Shown piece after piece: positions 61,557-64,000 of a stretch of 64,000 nt of DNA. The first letter of the stretch is position 1. Each line of letters begins with the position of its first letter. Below the pieces are notes generated by a model. It was not told the origin of the DNA, made no database searches, and worked only from the letters and a program-made list of their open reading frames with translations. Source of the stretch: an uncultured Caulobacterales bacterium (lineage in GTDB: Bacteria > Pseudomonadota > Alphaproteobacteria > Caulobacterales > Caulobacteraceae). A program made the position numbers and the translations under genes. The DNA lies in NCBI GenBank assembly GCA_903884425.1, contig CAISEP010000014.1, forward strand, positions 398,531 to 462,530. Direction: 5' to 3'.

Positions 61557-62963
61557 CTAGATGTGCAATACCATGCCATAGGCGTCGAGGGTGGCCTCGT
61601 GCATGGCCTCCGACAGGGTGGGATGGGCAAAGACCGTGGCCATCAGCTCCGCCTCCGTCGCCTCCAGGGTCATGGCCACGACGAAGCCCTGGATCATCTC
61701 GGTGACCCCCTCGCCGATCAGGTGCGCGCCGACCAGCGCCCCGGTCGTCTCGTCGAACAGCACCTTGACGAAGCCCTCCGTCTCACCGGACGCGATGGCC
61801 TTGCCGTTCACCCGGAACGGGAAGCGGCCGATCTTCACCTTGCGTCCCTCCGCCCGGGCCGCCTGTTCCGTCAGGCCGACGCTGGCCACCTGCGGCTGGG
61901 CATAGGTGCAGCCGGGGATGGGCGAGTGGATCTTCACCGGGGCCTTGCCGGCAATGTGCTCCACGCAGTGGATGCCCTCGTGGCTGGCCTTGTGGGCGAG
62001 CCAGGGGGGACCGGCCACGTCGCCGATGGCATAAAGACCGGCCACGCCCGTGCCGCCGTGGCCATCGGTGACCACATGGCCGCGGTCGATCTTCACGCCC
62101 AGCGCCTCGAGCCCCAGACCCTCGATATTGGCCTCGATGCCCACGGCGACGATGGCCCGTTCCGCCGTCAGGGTCTCGGCCTTGCCCCCGGCCTCGAGGG
62201 TGAGGGACACGCCGGTCGCGGACTTGGCAAGCCCGGTCACCTTCGCGCCGACGCGGAATTTCAAGCCGCGCTTCTGGAAGGCCTTCTGGGCGGCGGCGGA
62301 GACCTCCTCGTCCTCCACCGGCAGGATGCGGTCCATGGCCTCGATCACCGTCACCTCGGCCCCCAGCGCCCGGTAGAAGCTGGCAAACTCGATGCCGATG
62401 GCGCCGGAGCCAATCACCAGCAGGGATTTCGGCATGGCCTTGGCGGTCATGGCGTCCCGATAGGTCCAGACCCGGTCCCCATCGCCCACGAGGCCGATGG
62501 CGGGAATGGTCTTGGCCCGGGCCCCGGTGGCCACGATGACGGCCCCGGCCTGCACCGTGCGGGTGCCGCCTGCCTTGAGGGCAATCTGCACCTTGGGCGC
62601 GGGCGCACCGTTCTGCAGCGATGCCACCCCCTCGATCACCTCGATCTTGTGCTTCTTCATCAGGAAGCCGACGCCGCCGTTCAGCTGCTTCGCCACCCCG
62701 CGGGACCGCTCCACCACCTTGGCGAAGTCGAAGGCGGGCTTGTCGGCGCTGAGACCGTAGTCCCCCAGGTGCGACAGCTTCTCGAACACCTCGCCGGACT
62801 TCAGCAGGGCCTTGGTGGGGATGCAGCCCCAGTTGAGGCAGATGCCGCCCAGGTTCTCCCGCTCGACAATAGCGGTCTTCAGGCCCAGCTGCGAGGCCCG
62901 GATCGCTGCCACATAGCCGCCGGGACCGGAACCAATGACGATGAGATCGAAGTCGACGGCCAT
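61557..62963 (-). CDS. lpdA: Dihydrolipoyl dehydrogenase
   Basis: 468 residues. FAD/NAD flavoprotein with DLIVIGSGPGGYVAAIRASQ, the redox pair in NLGGICLNWGCIPTKALLK near residue 45, the NAD fold SLLVIGSGAIGIEFASFY, GLYAIGDVAGPPWLAHKAS, and the C-terminal His-Glu region FAHPTLSEAMHEATLDA. It re-oxidises dihydrolipoyl groups of the dehydrogenase complexes. Located between pdhC and lipA, so it is likely the E3 of pyruvate dehydrogenase. Confidence 0.97.
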   Translation of the reverse strand: MAVDFDLIVIGSGPGGYVAAIRASQLGLKTAIVERENLGGICLNWGCIPTKALLKSGEVFEKLSHLGDYGLSADKPAFDFAKVVERSRGVAKQLNGGVGFLMKKHKIEVIEGVASLQNGAPAPKVQIALKAGGTRTVQAGAVIVATGARAKTIPAIGLVGDGDRVWTYRDAMTAKAMPKSLLVIGSGAIGIEFASFYRALGAEVTVIEAMDRILPVEDEEVSAAAQKAFQKRGLKFRVGAKVTGLAKSATGVSLTLEAGGKAETLTAERAIVAVGIEANIEGLGLEALGVKIDRGHVVTDGHGGTGVAGLYAIGDVAGPPWLAHKASHEGIHCVEHIAGKAPVKIHSPIPGCTYAQPQVASVGLTEQAARAEGRKVKIGRFPFRVNGKAIASGETEGFVKVLFDETTGALVGAHLIGEGVTEMIQGFVVAMTLEATEAELMATVFAHPTLSEAMHEATLDAYGMVLHI

Positions 62964-63016
62964 GGGCAGTCCTCCTGAAACGAAGTCTATTTCAACCGGC
63001 GGGATCGCAGGGGCGA

Positions 63017-64000
63017 TCAGGCCAGCAGGGTCACCGGGTCTTCCACGAAGCCCTTGAAGGCAGCCAGGAACCGCGCGCCCACGGCCCCGTCCACCACCCG
63101 GTGGTCGCAGGTCAGGGTCACGCTCATCACCGTGGCGATGGCCAGCTGGTCACCGCGGACCACCGGGCGCTTTTCGCCCGCCCCGACGGACAGGATGCAG
63201 CCCTGCGGCTCGTTGATGATCGAGGCGAAGGAGCGGATGCCCATCATGCCGAGATTGGAGATGGAGAAGGTCCCGCCCTGGAACTCCTCCGGCTTCAGCT
63301 TGCGGGTCCGGGCCCGTTCGGCCAGGTCCTTCATGCTGACGGCGATGTCGGCCAGGGCGCGGGTCTCCGCGGCGCGGATGATCGGGGTGATCAGCCCGCC
63401 GTCGATGGCCACGGCGACCGCGATGTCCGCATGATGGTGCAGCGCAATGCCCTCCGGCGTGAAGCTGGCATTGGCCTCCGGCACCACCTTCAGGGCCGCG
63501 GCCACCGCCTTGATCACCAGGTCATTGACGCTGACCTTGATCTTGCGCGCCTCCAGCGCCCCGTTGATCCGCACCCGCGCATCCAGCAGCCGGTCGATCT
63601 CCAGATCGATGTTGAGCGGGAAGTGCGGCACGTCGCGGAAGCTGTCCGTCAGGCGCCGCGCAATGGTCTTGCGCATGCCGTCCAGGGGCACGAGGTCGTA
63701 GCTGCCAGGGGCAATGCCCATCTGCTCCAGGGACAGGACCTGCCGCGGGGCAGCCGGGGTCGCTGCCGGAGCGGCCTTCGCGGCCCCCGGCGTGGCTGCG
63801 GCGATGTCGGCGGCGATGATCCGGCCGTGGGGCCCGGTGCCCTTGACGGTGGACAGGTCAACGCCCTTCTGCGCAGCCAGGCGCCGGGCCAGGGGGCTTG
63901 CGAAGAGGCGCGGGCCACCGGCCGCCGGGGCCGCGGCAGGCTTCGGAGCCGCCGCGGCGACGGGCGCCGGGGCCGGAGCGGCGGCCGCGCCGGGCGCCGC
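63017..64000 (-). CDS. pdhC: Pyruvate dehydrogenase E2 (dihydrolipoamide acetyltransferase), C-terminal part
   Basis: The gene enters from the right edge; about 328 C-terminal residues are present and the N-terminal lipoyl domain is outside. Reading the minus strand from 64000 gives an Ala/Pro-rich linker, then the peripheral subunit-binding domain with DLSTVKGTGPHGRIIAADIA (~63800-63860), another linker, and the catalytic domain with MRKTIARRLTDSFRDVPHFP and the active-site TCDHRVVDGAVGARFLAAF near the end. The ATG at 63721 is internal. It forms acetyl-CoA in the pyruvate dehydrogenase complex. lpdA follows 53 bp downstream. Confidence 0.93.
   Translation of the reverse strand, partial: AAPGAAAAPAPAPVAAAAPKPAAAPAAGGPRLFASPLARRLAAQKGVDLSTVKGTGPHGRIIAADIAAATPGAAKAAPAATPAAPRQVLSLEQMGIAPGSYDLVPLDGMRKTIARRLTDSFRDVPHFPLNIDLEIDRLLDARVRINGALEARKIKVSVNDLVIKAVAAALKVVPEANASFTPEGIALHHHADIAVAVAIDGGLITPIIRAAETRALADIAVSMKDLAERARTRKLKPEEFQGGTFSISNLGMMGIRSFASIINEPQGCILSVGAGEKRPVVRGDQLAIATVMSVTLTCDHRVVDGAVGARFLAAFKGFVEDPVTLLA

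Overview
The window is high-GC, densely coded DNA from an alphaproteobacterium. The pdhC-lpdA-lipA-ratA order, the tmk-holB-tatD-MBL string, the ETF-QO / TPR lipoprotein / ispE order, glnK-amtB, and an Alr-independent alanine dehydrogenase with a divergent Lrp regulator all point there, with a Rhodospirillales-like group as a guess. It reads as ordinary chromosome: no rRNA, CRISPR array, insertion sequence, phage gene or clear island was seen. About sixty protein genes and one tRNA-Ser(UGA) are supported.

Layout. 1-8510: two uracil-DNA glycosylases of different types, a NYN-domain protein, folK, a soluble lytic transglycosylase, ETF-ubiquinone oxidoreductase, a TPR lipoprotein and ispE. 8542-11976: glnK-amtB nitrogen module and a Bbp2-type porin. 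12129-19270: glyQS, pyruvate phosphate dikinase, a DUF4337 protein and a MeaB/ArgK-type GTPase. 19281-25622: a FabH-like ketosynthase, a small membrane protein with a sterol-desaturase-family hydroxylase, an NrtR-like regulator with a degenerate Nudix box coupled to an HD hydrolase, three uncharacterised or SRAP-type genes. 25710-29251: tmk-holB-tatD-MBL operon and tRNA-Ser. 29295-31440: small unknowns and an epoxide hydrolase.

31441-46522 is a polyamine-use region: gamma-glutamylputrescine-synthetase-like enzyme, a complete PotFGHI-type ABC importer, a putrescine:pyruvate aminotransferase, a Tat-exported spermidine-dehydrogenase-like flavoprotein, and a second glutamine-synthetase-family enzyme facing them. 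Directly beyond come a TonB-dependent receptor and alanine dehydrogenase with its Lrp regulator. A GTGATCAC palindrome sits just upstream of a TTGAC -35-like box in front of both the importer operon and the TonB receptor, suggesting one regulon that could include outer-membrane uptake. SpuC-type transamination makes alanine from pyruvate, and Ald would turn that alanine back into pyruvate plus ammonia.

46667-54762: a membrane PAS-GGDEF-EAL protein, thiolase, a cytochrome b561-YceI fusion, acyl-CoA dehydrogenase, enoyl-CoA hydratase and small proteins. 55439-59491 holds the most interesting gene: a 1350-residue single-module adenylation-carrier protein followed by six membrane segments and three repeated hexapeptide-type domains, the architecture of epsilon-poly-lysine synthetase (Pls) and its PosA relatives, with a lysine-like selectivity code. 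59560-64000: a lipoprotein c-type cytochrome and, on the other strand, the pyruvate dehydrogenase/lipoate genes running off the right edge.

All functional calls are from reading motifs and gene order by eye; no database search was possible.
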